Below, one piece after another: positions 33,453 to 42,058 of a stretch of 64,000 nucleotides of DNA. The DNA comes from Paenibacillus sinensis (GTDB lineage Bacteria > Bacillota > Bacilli > Paenibacillales > Paenibacillaceae). Every line of letters begins with the position of its first letter. Position 1 is the first letter of the stretch. The translations under genes and the position numbers were made by a program. Under the pieces are notes generated by a model, which searched no databases, was not told the origin of the DNA, and saw only the letters and a program-made list of their open reading frames with translations. Location: the NCBI RefSeq assembly GCF_019904155.1, contig NZ_JAHCMB010000187.1, forward strand, positions 96,256 through 160,255, given 5' to 3'.

Positions 33453-34046
33453 TTACACGTATCGCTCGGCCAGCTGATTGATATGGGCCGCATGGCTTCC
33501 TTCGCCGATGGCGGCGAATTTCCACTCCGACCCGTTGCGGTACAATTCCCCGCAGATCAGGGCCGTGAAGCCTGAATAGTTGTCCGTCAGATTGTATTTG
33601 ACCAGCTCCGCACCGCCTGAAGCGTTCGCTACCCGGATATAGGCTGACCGGACCATGCCGAAATCCTGCTTGCGGTTGACCGCATCATAAATATTCACAA
33701 CAACCAGAATGCTGCTGACATCCGCCGGAACCGCGCTGAGGTTAACCCGGATTTGCTCGTCATCCCCGTCCCCTTCGCCCGTCAGGTTGTCGCCTGAATG
33801 AACAACGGAATTGCAGGCGCTCTGCTTGTTATGGAAGCAGACCAGGTTGGATTTCTTGGTTAACTTCCCGTCTGCACTCAGCAGCAGGGCCGAAGCGTCG
33901 CAGTCGATGTTCGCCTGCTTCTTGAAACCGAACAGCCCCTTGGTTTCGGCAGGGTCCCACCCTAATCCTACAACAACATTCGACAGACCGGCATTGCCCT
34001 TGGTCAGATCGATTTTTTGACCTTTTACAAGATTGATTCCCGCCAA
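33453..34046 (-). CDS. TerD-family protein, first gene of the ter operon
   Basis: A 197-residue TerD protein starting at TTG with GGAGGG seven bases before it. It has a short insertion after GLGWDPAETKG (LFGFKKQANIDCDASALLL) relative to the other two and an intact calcium loop HSGDNLTGEGDGDDEQ. It is the promoter-proximal gene behind the sigW-type promoter at 34118-34143, and probably the most highly expressed gene of the cluster. Confidence 0.93.
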   Translation of the reverse strand: MAGINLVKGQKIDLTKGNAGLSNVVVGLGWDPAETKGLFGFKKQANIDCDASALLLSADGKLTKKSNLVCFHNKQSACNSVVHSGDNLTGEGDGDDEQIRVNLSAVPADVSSILVVVNIYDAVNRKQDFGMVRSAYIRVANASGGAELVKYNLTDNYSGFTALICGELYRNGSEWKFAAIGEGSHAAHINQLAERYV

Positions 34047-34117
34047 GCGTTAGCCCTCCATTCAAAGCATCTTTGGGTATCGCCGGATAGCCGGCGTGAA
34101 AAACGTATACAAGGTCA

Positions 34118-34143
34118 TACGCGGACAACCCGCATATGTTTCA
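34118..34143 (-). promoter_or_regulatory. SigW-type ECF promoter of the ter operon
   Basis: On the minus strand TGAAAC (34143-34138), exactly 16 bp, then CGTA (34121-34118). This is identical to the B. subtilis sigW consensus; there yceC-H (terD/terC/telA homologues) belong to the sigW regulon. The leader to the first terD is about 65 nt. Confidence 0.8.
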
Positions 34144-34179
34144 ATTTCTGACAGAAAAAGATATAGCCCGCCGCTGTGA

Positions 34180-34213
34180 CGCCGAAAGGCGGCGGTTCCC
34201 CGGCCCGCCGCCT
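34180..34213 (-). terminator. Likely terminator of the amino-acid ABC operon
   Basis: Minus strand GGCGGC and GCCGCC arms around a GC-rich loop, followed by TTT, 30 bp after the glnQ-like stop codon. Confidence 0.5.
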
Positions 34214-34244
34214 TCCACCTGCATATCTGGGATTCGCTCCTGTT

Positions 34245-34976
34245 TTACAGCACCTTTGACAAGAATTCCTGCGTCCGCATATGCTGCGGATTGCCGAACA
34301 GCTCCGCAGGCGTTCCCTGCTCGACGACTACGCCCTGCTCCATGAACAGAACGCGGTCGCCGACCTCCCGTGCGAAGCCCATTTCATGGGTGACGACCAC
34401 CATCGTCATTCCTTCGCCTGCCAGGTCCTTCATGACCGCAAGCACCTCGCCGACCATTTCAGGATCGAGCGCAGAGGTCGGTTCGTCAAAGAGCATGATC
34501 TTCGGCTCCATCGCCAGCGCCCGGGCGATCGCCACCCGTTGGGACTGCCCGCCGGAGAGCGAAGATGGATAAGCTTCCGCCTTGTCGGCAAGACCTACCT
34601 TGTGCAGCAGCTCCATAGCCTTTTGCCGGGCGCGTTCCTCAGTCCATTTCCGCACCTGAACGGGAGCCATCATAATATTCTCGATGACCTTCTTGTGCGG
34701 GAACAGGTTGAACTGCTGAAAAACCATCCCCACCTCGGTCCGGACCTCGTTGATTTTGGTCTTCTTGTCCATCAGATTGATGCCTTCAATGAGGATATCG
34801 CCTCCCTGCGGCTGCTCCAGCAGATTCAGACAGCGCAGGAAGGTGGATTTGCCCGAGCCCGAAGGCCCGATCACGACAACAACCTCGCTCGTCTTGATAT
34901 CGACGCTGATATCGCTCAGCACCACATGGCTTCCGTACGCCTTATGAAGATTTTTGACGGAAATAATCGGTTCCAT
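34245..34976 (-). CDS. Polar amino-acid ABC transporter, ATP-binding protein
   Basis: A 243-residue ABC ATPase of the GlnQ/ArtP kind. Walker A is GPSGSGKSTFLRCLN (38-52), the signature is LSGGQSQRVAIARAL (near 140) and Walker B is IMLFDEPTSALDPE (near 160), with the switch His in VVTHEMGFA. It follows the permease gene by 6 bp and completes a binding protein-permease-ATPase operon. Confidence 0.93.
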   Translation of the reverse strand: MEPIISVKNLHKAYGSHVVLSDISVDIKTSEVVVVIGPSGSGKSTFLRCLNLLEQPQGGDILIEGINLMDKKTKINEVRTEVGMVFQQFNLFPHKKVIENIMMAPVQVRKWTEERARQKAMELLHKVGLADKAEAYPSSLSGGQSQRVAIARALAMEPKIMLFDEPTSALDPEMVGEVLAVMKDLAGEGMTMVVVTHEMGFAREVGDRVLFMEQGVVVEQGTPAELFGNPQHMRTQEFLSKVL

Positions 34977-34982
34977 AACTTT

Positions 34983-35630
34983 CTACATCCTCCGTTCGAT
35001 ATAAGCCAGCAGCTTGTTAAGCAGATAAGTCAGCACGAAGTAAAAGACCGCCGCTGTCAGATACGGCTCCCAGATCCGCATATACTGGCCCTTCATCGTG
35101 TTGCCCCAGTACATAATCTCCGGCGCCGCGATCAGCGCGAGCAGAGAGGAATCCTTGACCAGGACGATGAATTCGTTGCCAAAAGCCGGAACCATCCGTT
35201 TGATAGCCTGAGGCAAAATGACGAACCGCATCGTCTGCCGCCCCGTCATCCCCAGTGACAGTGCGGCCTCGCGCTGGCCGGGATCGATCGACTGAATGCC
35301 CGCGCGGAAGATCTCCGCCGAGTAGGCGGCCGAGTTCAGGGATAGTGCGACGACGCCCGAGATCAAGGCATTGGTGCTGCCGTAGAAGAACGGAACGACG
35401 CCGAAATGCACCATCAGAATCTGCACATACAGCGGTGTGCCGCGCAGGAAGTTGATGTAGGCGATAAAAGGCCACCGGGCTACCGGATTCTTCAGCATCC
35501 GACCAAAGCCGATCCCGAGGCCCAGAATGGAGCCGATGATGATGGACGCGATCGAGAAGCCAATCGTATACAGAGTGCCTCGCAAAAATAAGGGCAGGTA
35601 GTCGCCGATGATGCTAAATCTGAAATCCAT
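34983..35630 (-). CDS. Polar amino-acid ABC transporter, permease
   Basis: A 215-residue His/Glu/Gln/Arg-type permease with five helices. The N-terminal FLRGTLYTIGFSIASII and the EAA loop (AALSLGMTGRQTMRFVILPQ, near 145-164) are typical. Lies between the binding-protein and ATPase genes; one permease probably forms a homodimer. Confidence 0.93.
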   Translation of the reverse strand: MDFRFSIIGDYLPLFLRGTLYTIGFSIASIIIGSILGLGIGFGRMLKNPVARWPFIAYINFLRGTPLYVQILMVHFGVVPFFYGSTNALISGVVALSLNSAAYSAEIFRAGIQSIDPGQREAALSLGMTGRQTMRFVILPQAIKRMVPAFGNEFIVLVKDSSLLALIAAPEIMYWGNTMKGQYMRIWEPYLTAAVFYFVLTYLLNKLLAYIERRM

Positions 35631-35696
35631 CTTGTTCTTCCCCTTCTCTTGTATCTCTTCATCTAATAATCTCGTACTCTATAAATCTTCTCTTCT

Positions 35697-35738
35697 AAAA
35701 AAACAAGCACGCGCAATAGTATTCATTACGCATGCTTG
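35697..35738 (-). terminator. Attenuating hairpin between binding-protein and permease genes
   Basis: CAAGCATGCG and CGCGTGCTTG arms, with one mismatch, followed on the minus strand by seven T. Such hairpins commonly keep binding-protein mRNA in excess over permease mRNA. Confidence 0.75.
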
Positions 35739-35751
35739 TCATTGCTCCTGA

Positions 35752-36567
35752 TTACTCTGCGTTCTTCAGGTTGGTCAGATCCGGAGCTTCGCCGAACCAT
35801 TTCTTGTAGATTTCCTCGTACTTGCCGTTCTCGATGATCTTCTTGATCGCCGGGTCCAGCTTCGCCTTCAGGTCGCTGCCCTTCGGGTACAGGATGCCAT
35901 AATACTCGGAGCCGAAGTTCTCCTTGTCCAGGATGCCCACCAGCTTCATCTTTGGATTGTTCTTGATATATTCCCGCACAATCGCGATGTCGGCTACTAC
36001 CGCATCGGCTCCGCCATTATCCAGCTCCATCATGGCTACCGCGTTACTGTCGAATCGCTTCAGTTTCGTATTACCAACGCCCATAATGCCGCTCATGAGA
36101 TCGTCAGCGGTGGTAGCTGTCTGCACAGCGACCTTCTTATCCTTCAGGTCCAGCGCACTCTTGATGTCGCTGCCTTCCTTCACCATAATCATGTTCGTTG
36201 ATTCAAAATAGGGAACCGAGAAATCGTAGGTCTGCTTGCGTTCGTCGGTAATCGATACGGAGGACAGGCCGGCTTTGTATTCCGTACCCTGCTTCACGCT
36301 CTCCAGCATCGTGTCCCAGCCCGTGTTGGTGACTTCATATTTAATACCGGCCTCTTCCGCAACCGCGGCAATAAAGTCGATGTCAAAGCCCTTAATCGTA
36401 TCCTTGTCCATATACTCCATCGGTGCGTACGTAGCGTCGCTCGCGAATTTAATCACTTCACCGTCCCCGCCGGAGCCTGAACTCGAGTTATCCGATCCGC
36501 AGCCTGCCAATGCCAGCACCAAAATTGCGATCAAAGCTGACATGATCCATTTATTCGTACCCTTCAT
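35752..36567 (-). CDS. Amino-acid ABC transporter, substrate-binding lipoprotein
   Basis: A 271-residue lipoprotein: signal peptide with lipobox LAGC (Cys near residue 23), Ser/Gly spacer, then an SBP_bac_3 domain (KFASDATYAPMEYMDKDTIKG, GFDIDFIAAVAEEAGIKYE, GWDTMLESVKQGTEYKAGLS). The Arg that binds the substrate carboxylate in this fold is not obvious in the SSVSITDERKQTYDFSVPY segment but is probably the Arg of DERK. Substrate class: a polar amino acid; exact one unknown. Confidence 0.93.
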   Translation of the reverse strand: MKGTNKWIMSALIAILVLALAGCGSDNSSSGSGGDGEVIKFASDATYAPMEYMDKDTIKGFDIDFIAAVAEEAGIKYEVTNTGWDTMLESVKQGTEYKAGLSSVSITDERKQTYDFSVPYFESTNMIMVKEGSDIKSALDLKDKKVAVQTATTADDLMSGIMGVGNTKLKRFDSNAVAMMELDNGGADAVVADIAIVREYIKNNPKMKLVGILDKENFGSEYYGILYPKGSDLKAKLDPAIKKIIENGKYEEIYKKWFGEAPDLTNLKNAE

Positions 36568-36607
36568 CTCTCAATCCCCCCAATAGTTTATCTATTAACA
36601 TACAGAG

Positions 36608-36636
36608 ATTTTAACAGAATAAAGCATAGATGACAA
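36608..36636 (-). promoter_or_regulatory. Sigma-A promoter of the amino-acid ABC operon
   Basis: Minus strand TTGTCA (36636-36631), 17-bp spacer, TAAAAT (36613-36608). About 20 bp further upstream is ATGTTATGTAACAT, a near palindrome that could be an operator. Confidence 0.7.
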
Positions 36637-36776
36637 TTATCATTTCTCCATTATGTCATGTTACATAACATATTATCGGAAGTTTGTAACATTCTGATCC
36701 GGGCCTCCGCCACTGGGAAATTGCTGACAACGTCCTTTGGCCGCCCTACCTTTTACCAGGAAATCGAGGCGCATGC

Positions 36777-36816
36777 AAAAAAGGCACTCACGGGCAAATG
36801 ACCCGAAAGTGCCTTT
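36777..36816 (-). terminator. Rho-independent terminator of the agmatine operon
   Basis: AGGCACT and AGTGCCT arms with an inner CGGG/CCCG stem, then TTTTTT on the minus strand. Confidence 0.85.
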
Positions 36817-36841
36817 GAATTTATCTTAAAGTATGCGCTAA

Positions 36842-37717
36842 TCAGAAGGTGAGGTCACCGTCATAAGAGGCGATCAGCCGGTACAGCTCCGGCCGCCGGT
36901 CGCGGAAAATGCCCCATTCGATCCGGCCGGTCTCCAGCGCATCCAGATCGAAGTCGGCCACGAGCACGGCTTCCTCTTCACGTCCGGCTTCAGCCACCTT
37001 GTTGCCTTGCGGTCCGGCAATGAACGAGGAGCCATAGAAGCTGATGCTCGAATCCTCATCCTCTTCGCGGCCGATCCGGTTGGACGCCACGACGGGAATC
37101 AGGTTGGACGCGGCATGGCCGAGCATGCACATCTGCCAATGGTCCTTGGAATCAATGCCGCTGTCCTGCGGCTCCGAGCCGATGGCCGTCGGGTAGAACA
37201 ACAGCTCCGCGCCCATCAGCGCCATGACGCGCGCCGCTTCGGGATACCACTGATCCCAGCAGACGCCGACGCCGATCTTGGCGTAGCGCGTGTTCCATAC
37301 CTTGAACCCGGTATCGCCGGGGTTGAAGTAGAATTTCTCCTCATAGCCCGGGCCGTCCGGGATATGGCTCTTGCGGTACTTGCCCAGCACGGTTCCGTCC
37401 GCGTCGATGACGGCGAGGGAGTTGTAGCGGGCATAGTTCTTCTTCTCGTAGAAGCTGATCGGCAGAACCACCTTCAGCTCTTTCGCCACTTCCTTGAAGT
37501 GGTTCACAGCCTTGTTCTGCTCCAGCTCCGTCGCATATACATAGTAATCCGACTTCTCCTTCTGGCAGAAGTACGGGGTCTCGAACAGCTCCTGCAGCAG
37601 GATGATCTGGGCACCCTGCGCGGCCGCTTCCCGGACGAGCCGGTCAGCCTTCGCGATGTTCTCTTCTATATTGCTGGAGCAGCTCATTTGCGTCGCCGCT
37701 ACGGTTACTTTTCTCAA
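36842..37717 (-). CDS. aguB: N-carbamoylputrescine amidase
   Basis: A 291-residue nitrilase-superfamily enzyme that hydrolyses N-carbamoylputrescine to putrescine, CO2 and ammonia. The catalytic triad is visible: Glu in LLQELFETPYF (near 42), Lys in KYRKSHIPDGPGY (near 117) and Cys in GVGVCWDQWYPE (near 153). Starts at TTG after AAGGAGG. It lies downstream of aguA on the same strand, giving the complete agmatine-to-putrescine route. Confidence 0.93.
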   Translation of the reverse strand: MRKVTVAATQMSCSSNIEENIAKADRLVREAAAQGAQIILLQELFETPYFCQKEKSDYYVYATELEQNKAVNHFKEVAKELKVVLPISFYEKKNYARYNSLAVIDADGTVLGKYRKSHIPDGPGYEEKFYFNPGDTGFKVWNTRYAKIGVGVCWDQWYPEAARVMALMGAELLFYPTAIGSEPQDSGIDSKDHWQMCMLGHAASNLIPVVASNRIGREEDEDSSISFYGSSFIAGPQGNKVAEAGREEEAVLVADFDLDALETGRIEWGIFRDRRPELYRLIASYDGDLTF

Positions 37718-37781
37718 GTGGTCAGCCTCCTTGCTGTCTGAATCGGGTACATATGATCATTCGGCCGTCTTCCGGCCGTCG

Positions 37782-38816
37782 TTACACCCTATTGCCGCTT
37801 GATGTCGGCATTTGCTGGGTGAGGCAGTGCACATTGCCGCCCTCGCGGATAACCGCGAGTCCGTTCACCGTCTTGATCTTGCGATCCGGGAACAAGCGCG
37901 TAAGCGTCTGCTCCGCCGCCGCGTCGGTCTCCGGTGCGCCGAAGACCGGCAGGATGATGCCGCCGTTGACGAAATAGAAATTGAGATAGCTCAGCGTCAG
38001 GCGGCTGTCTTCATAATCAGCGCGCGGCGGCTGCTGGATGGTGACGACCTCCAGCTTCCGTCCCTGCGCATCTGTCGCTTCCTCCAGAATCCGCAGATTC
38101 TCCTGCGTGATGGCATAGTTCTCATCCTGCGGGTCGTCCGATACTTGCAGGATGACCTTGCCGGGAGCCGCGAAGCAGGCGATATTGTCGACATGCCCGT
38201 CCGTCTCGTCGCCGCTCAGGCCCTGCTTCAGCCAGATGATCTTCTCCACGCCGGTGTACTGGCGCAAATACTCTTCGATATCGCCGCGTCCGAGTCCCGG
38301 ATTGCGATTCGGATTCAGCAGGCATTCCTCGGTCGTAATCAGCGTGCCTTCGCCGTCCGTATGGAACGAGCCGCCTTCCATGACCAGCGGCGCATCGAAG
38401 CGCGTGGCCTTGACCGAGTCCAGGATCTGAGGTGCAACCTTATCGTCCAGATCCCACGGCGAATACTTCCCGCCCCAGGCGTTGAACTTCCAGTTCACGC
38501 CGGCCAGCTGGCCGTCCGGGTTAAGCAGGAAGGTCGGCCCGTTGTCGCGAATCCAGGCATCACTGTGACTGATCGGCTCATAGGCAACTCCCGGTCGGCC
38601 CACAACGCGCATCACTTGATCCTGCTCCCCCGGATTCACAATGACAGTCACCGGCTCGAACTCGACGATCGCCCGGATGATTTCGGCATAGCCCTGGCAT
38701 ACGGATTCATGCTGCTCCGGATAGCACATGGAATCTTGTACCGGCCACGAAATGAAGGTGCGCTCATGCGGCGCCCATTCGGGCGGCATTTTATAGTAGA
38801 AATCGTTAGGATTCAT
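37782..38816 (-). CDS. aguA: Agmatine deiminase
   Basis: A 344-residue guanidino-modifying enzyme that converts agmatine to N-carbamoylputrescine and ammonia. I place the start at 38816 (MNPNDFYYKMPPEWAPHERT), because the promoter at 38876-38904 predicts a transcript beginning only just before the longer frame. Family motifs: HSDAWIRDNGPTF, EGGSFHTDGEGTLITTEEC, GDETDGHVDN and the catalytic Cys of GGNVHCLTQQMP close to the C-terminus. First gene of the operon with aguB. Confidence 0.93.
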   Translation of the reverse strand: MNPNDFYYKMPPEWAPHERTFISWPVQDSMCYPEQHESVCQGYAEIIRAIVEFEPVTVIVNPGEQDQVMRVVGRPGVAYEPISHSDAWIRDNGPTFLLNPDGQLAGVNWKFNAWGGKYSPWDLDDKVAPQILDSVKATRFDAPLVMEGGSFHTDGEGTLITTEECLLNPNRNPGLGRGDIEEYLRQYTGVEKIIWLKQGLSGDETDGHVDNIACFAAPGKVILQVSDDPQDENYAITQENLRILEEATDAQGRKLEVVTIQQPPRADYEDSRLTLSYLNFYFVNGGIILPVFGAPETDAAAEQTLTRLFPDRKIKTVNGLAVIREGGNVHCLTQQMPTSSGNRV

Positions 38817-38875
38817 GTAGTTAGCCCGCCTTGCAATTAGGATAGGAAACGCGCTCACCTGCGCATTCCTCACCC

Positions 38876-38904
38876 ATCATACAATAATATCAATCCGCAC
38901 TCAA
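38876..38904 (-). promoter_or_regulatory. Sigma-A promoter of aguA-aguB
   Basis: Minus strand TTGAGT (38904-38899), 17-bp spacer, TATGAT (38881-38876). Confidence 0.6.
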
Positions 38905-38944
38905 ACTCAATTCCGGGGCAATATCACACGGACTTAGGGCCGGG

Positions 38945-39012
38945 TCAGCTCCCGGTTCAGCTCCGGCTCAACTCCGGTTCAGATGTGGCTCAGGCCCGGC
39001 TTAGCTCCGGCA
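38945..39012. repeat. Degenerate 11-12 bp tandem repeats in an intergenic region
   Basis: About six units of the CAGCTCCGGTT type in a row, upstream of the aguA promoter. The 38905-39156 stretch otherwise holds no credible gene. Confidence 0.5.
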
Positions 39013-39156
39013 CGGGCCGGCCGGGTAAGCTCAAGGCCCAAGGAACAGCACCGAAACCAGGGATAACCGGCCTGATGGCCTCCCATGCCGCGCCATGCGG
39101 TTACCGGGAAATTGAAACGCATGAACAAGCGGGCAGCTTGCACTTGCGAACAACTC

Positions 39157-39212
39157 AAAAACGGGCGACCCGCCGAAAGCCGTCTGCCGGCTCTTTCTGC
39201 GTATCACCCGTC
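39157..39212 (-). terminator. Terminator of the phosphodiesterase gene
   Basis: ACGGG and CCCGT arms with an internal GCCGG/CGGC hairpin, followed by TTTTTG on the minus strand. Confidence 0.6.
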
Positions 39213-39256
39213 TGGCTGCCTGACTTCCTAACACCGCCTTGCATGCTAGCCGAGCA

Positions 39257-39805
39257 TCAGACGATCTCGATTTCCTTGATCGTGTCGCCCGAGAAGCTCT
39301 TAACGGTATATTTTCCGCCCTCCAGCACCGCATAGGAATTCGGATAATTCTCCTTCGGCAGGGAGATCGAGCCCGGATTCAGCACATAGATGCCATCCTT
39401 CTTGTCCGCCACCGGCACATGGGTATGGCCCTGGATAAAGATATCCCCCGGCTGCAGCTCCGGCAGGTTCTCCATGCTGAACCCGTGTCCGTGGGTGGCG
39501 TAAATGCGTCTTCCATCTGCCCACAGCTGCGCGTAGTCACCCATCATCGGGAACGCCAGCAGCATCTGGTCCACCTCGGCGTCGCAGTTGCCCCGGACAG
39601 CCGCTGTAATCCGTCCTTTGATGGCATTCAGCTCCTTCGCGACACCCTGAGGGTCATACCCTTCAGGAAGCGGATTGCGGGGGCCATGATACATGAAATC
39701 ACCGAGGAATACGAGCCCGTCCGGTGCTTCCTCATTAACCTTCTCCAGCGCAAGCTTCAGCCAGTGGAGCGATCCGTGAATGTCGGAGATGAACATCAGT
39801 TTCAT
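39257..39805 (-). CDS. YfcE-type metallophosphoesterase
   Basis: A 182-residue phosphodiesterase; start at 39805 (MKLMFISDIHGS), with AAAGGAA before it. All five metal-binding blocks are present in order: SDIHG, GDFMYHG, RGNCDAEVD, THGHG and QGHTHVP. Proteins of this type (E. coli YfcE) hydrolyse artificial phosphodiesters; the cell substrate is not known. Single-gene unit. Confidence 0.92.
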   Translation of the reverse strand: MKLMFISDIHGSLHWLKLALEKVNEEAPDGLVFLGDFMYHGPRNPLPEGYDPQGVAKELNAIKGRITAAVRGNCDAEVDQMLLAFPMMGDYAQLWADGRRIYATHGHGFSMENLPELQPGDIFIQGHTHVPVADKKDGIYVLNPGSISLPKENYPNSYAVLEGGKYTVKSFSGDTIKEIEIV

Positions 39806-40126
39806 CGAAATCATTCCTTTCGTCAAAAATAAACGTCTGGCGGCATCCTGTAGATGCCCCATATAAATATCCGTATACCATCATACACCAATCCACCGGA
39901 CGAAGGGGACGTGCCCCGGCAGCGGCGTTTCCCGGCCTTATTCCTGGCCTCCGGCTGGACCGGGCGGGCAGTTCCATCAAGGGCGTCCGGCAGCGGCGGA
40001 GAGTTCCATCGAAGGCGCGGCCGGAGGCTCTGCGGGGAGCCTGTCGTCTCCACGCTCTCCGCCAAAGACAGCGAACGGTAAAGAGCTGGCCTGCTGGGTT
40101 GACGGCTGCCGGGCAGATTTTCCGGC
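39806..40126. other. GC-rich intergenic region, no gene seen
   Basis: Contains the upstream region of the phosphodiesterase gene and a CGTCCGGCAGCGGCG-type GC-rich stretch; open frames here have no ribosome binding sites or family features. Confidence 0.4.
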
Positions 40127-40151
40127 AAAAAGGCGCCCGCTTGGGGCGCCT
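40127..40151 (-). terminator. Rho-independent terminator of gltD
   Basis: AGGCGCCC and GGGGCGCCT arms (one bulge), then TTTTT on the minus strand. Confidence 0.85.
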
Positions 40152-40176
40152 CATGTTCGGGCTCTATGATAGGGAT

Positions 40177-41661
40177 TTACGGCAGATTAGACGAGCCCAT
40201 CAAGTAACGGTCAACTTCGCGGGCGGCCTGACGGCCTTCGCCGATTGCCCATACTACAAGGCTCTGACCACGGCGCATATCGCCGGCGGCGAAGACGCCC
40301 TCGACATTGGTCGTATGCACGCCGTATTCGGCCTTGACGTTCGTGCGCTCATCGCGTTCTACGCCGAACTGTGCCGCTGCCGTATCTTCCGGGCCGGTGA
40401 AGCCCAGCGCCAACAGCACGAGCTGCGCCGGAATCACTTCTTCGCTGCCCGGCACCTCTCTCGGGATCATGCGGCCATCCTCATTGCGGGCCCACTCGAT
40501 CTGGACCGTGCGCAGCTCCTTCACATGGCCGTTCCCGTCGCCGACGAAGCCCTTCGTCGATACGAGATACCGGCGCGGGTCCTCATGGTACACGGCCTTC
40601 GCCTCGACCTGGCCGTAGTCAACCTTCAGCACCTTCGGGAATTCCGGCCACGGGTTGCTCGGCTGGCGGTTAAGCGGAGCCTGAGGCATGATTTCCAGCT
40701 GGATCACGCTCTTGCAGCCGTGGCGCAGCGAAGTGGCCACACAGTCAGTGCCAGTGTCGCCGCCGCCGATTACGACGACATCCTTCCCGGCGGCGGACAG
40801 ATACTCGCCGTCCTTCAGACCGGAGTCAAGCAAGCTCTTCGTGTTCAGCGTCAGGAACTCCATCGCCTGATAGACGCCGGACAGCTCGCGGCCTTCAATC
40901 TGCAGATCGCGTCCCTTGGTCGATCCGCCGCAGAGAACGACTGCGTCATAGCCGGCTTTCAGCTCATCTGCCGAAATGTCTCTGCCAACTTCGGTTCCGG
41001 TAATGAACTCAACGCCTTCTGCCGCAAGCAGATCGACGCGCCGCTGTACTTTCTTCTTGTCCAGCTTCATGTTCGGGATGCCGTATGTCAGCAGCCCGCC
41101 GATCCGGTCGGCCCGCTCATACACGGTCACGAAATGCCCCGCTTTGTTGAGCTGCGCTGCGCAGGCCATACCTGCCGGACCGGAGCCGACCACAGCTACC
41201 TTCTTGCCGGTACGGGCAAGCGGCGGCTCGGGCTTGATCCAGCCCATCTCAAAGCCCTTGTCAACAATCGCCTTCTCAATCGAGCGAATGGCAACCGGCT
41301 GACCGTTCATGCCCACGGTGCAGGAGCCTTCGCAAGGCGCAGGGCAGACTCGGCTGGTGAATTCAGGAAAGTTGTTCGTCTTGTGCAGCCGTTTCAGGGC
41401 CACTTCCCAGTTGCCCTTGTAAACCATATCATTCCATTCCGGAATCAAATTATGAATCGGACAGCCCGCAGCCATACCGGACAGCATACGCCCTACATGG
41501 CAGAACGGCGTTCCGCAGTCCATACAGCGCGCGCTCTGCTCGCGCAGCTTCTCTTCGCTCAGCGGCACCGAAAATTCATCCCAATTCTTGATACGCTCAA
41601 GCGCGTCGCATTCGCCGGGGGCTACCCGCGCATATTCCAGAAATCCCGTAGCTTTACCCAT
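40177..41661 (-). CDS. gltD: Glutamate synthase small subunit, orphan
   Basis: A 494-residue FeS/FAD oxidoreductase. The start at 41661 (MGKATGF) has GGAGG nine bases before; an ATG nine bases upstream abuts that site. The N-terminal cluster Cys residues are in CMDCGTPFCHVG and FTSRVCPAPCEGSC. FAD binding is VAVVGSGPAGMACAAQL near 146; NADPH binding is VVIGGGDTGTDCVATSL near 300. GltD passes NADPH electrons to the GltB large subunit, but no gltB is within this window. Either gltB is elsewhere or this paralogue serves another partner. Confidence 0.9.
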   Translation of the reverse strand: MGKATGFLEYARVAPGECDALERIKNWDEFSVPLSEEKLREQSARCMDCGTPFCHVGRMLSGMAAGCPIHNLIPEWNDMVYKGNWEVALKRLHKTNNFPEFTSRVCPAPCEGSCTVGMNGQPVAIRSIEKAIVDKGFEMGWIKPEPPLARTGKKVAVVGSGPAGMACAAQLNKAGHFVTVYERADRIGGLLTYGIPNMKLDKKKVQRRVDLLAAEGVEFITGTEVGRDISADELKAGYDAVVLCGGSTKGRDLQIEGRELSGVYQAMEFLTLNTKSLLDSGLKDGEYLSAAGKDVVVIGGGDTGTDCVATSLRHGCKSVIQLEIMPQAPLNRQPSNPWPEFPKVLKVDYGQVEAKAVYHEDPRRYLVSTKGFVGDGNGHVKELRTVQIEWARNEDGRMIPREVPGSEEVIPAQLVLLALGFTGPEDTAAAQFGVERDERTNVKAEYGVHTTNVEGVFAAGDMRRGQSLVVWAIGEGRQAAREVDRYLMGSSNLP

Positions 41662-41670
41662 CCCTGTCAT

Positions 41671-42058
41671 CCTCCGTGTTAGGTAGATTGGCCGCCATCG
41701 TCGGCCGCGATTCCTTCTAGATGCCGCTTACACCAAGGACTTCAGTCCCTCCGGGCGTCTGTTGTATGACGCAGTAAAGCAGCGAAGCGGCAGGCTGCAG
41801 CCGGTCTACTGCCCCGGCTCATGGTTGTCCGCCACATTTAAAATTAGAAGTAAGTAAGAAGTGAATCCATATTAACATCCGCTTTCACGTTCCGAACGTG
41901 AGCAATGTCACCTTTTCCCCAAACTGAGAACATCATTTTAGCATTCTCACACAAATTTCAAATTTGAATCTTTAAAAACATGTCCATTAGGGCGGTTGCG
42001 GCCGGATAACAGGGTCTTGTCAGGCTGGACAACGTTTAAGCTTGCCGACGCCGAAGGG
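41671..42058. other. Long upstream region of gltD without a gene
   Basis: Holds the gltD leader, a GGACTTCAGTCC short palindrome near 41738, the 15-bp palindrome at 41886 and AT-rich sequence to 41980. I see no riboswitch or reading frame in it. Confidence 0.5.
41886..41900. promoter_or_regulatory. Perfect 15-bp palindrome, possible operator
   Basis: CACGTTCCGAACGTG, symmetrical around one C, 225 bp before the gltD start in an otherwise AT-rich stretch. The regulator is unknown. Confidence 0.4.
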
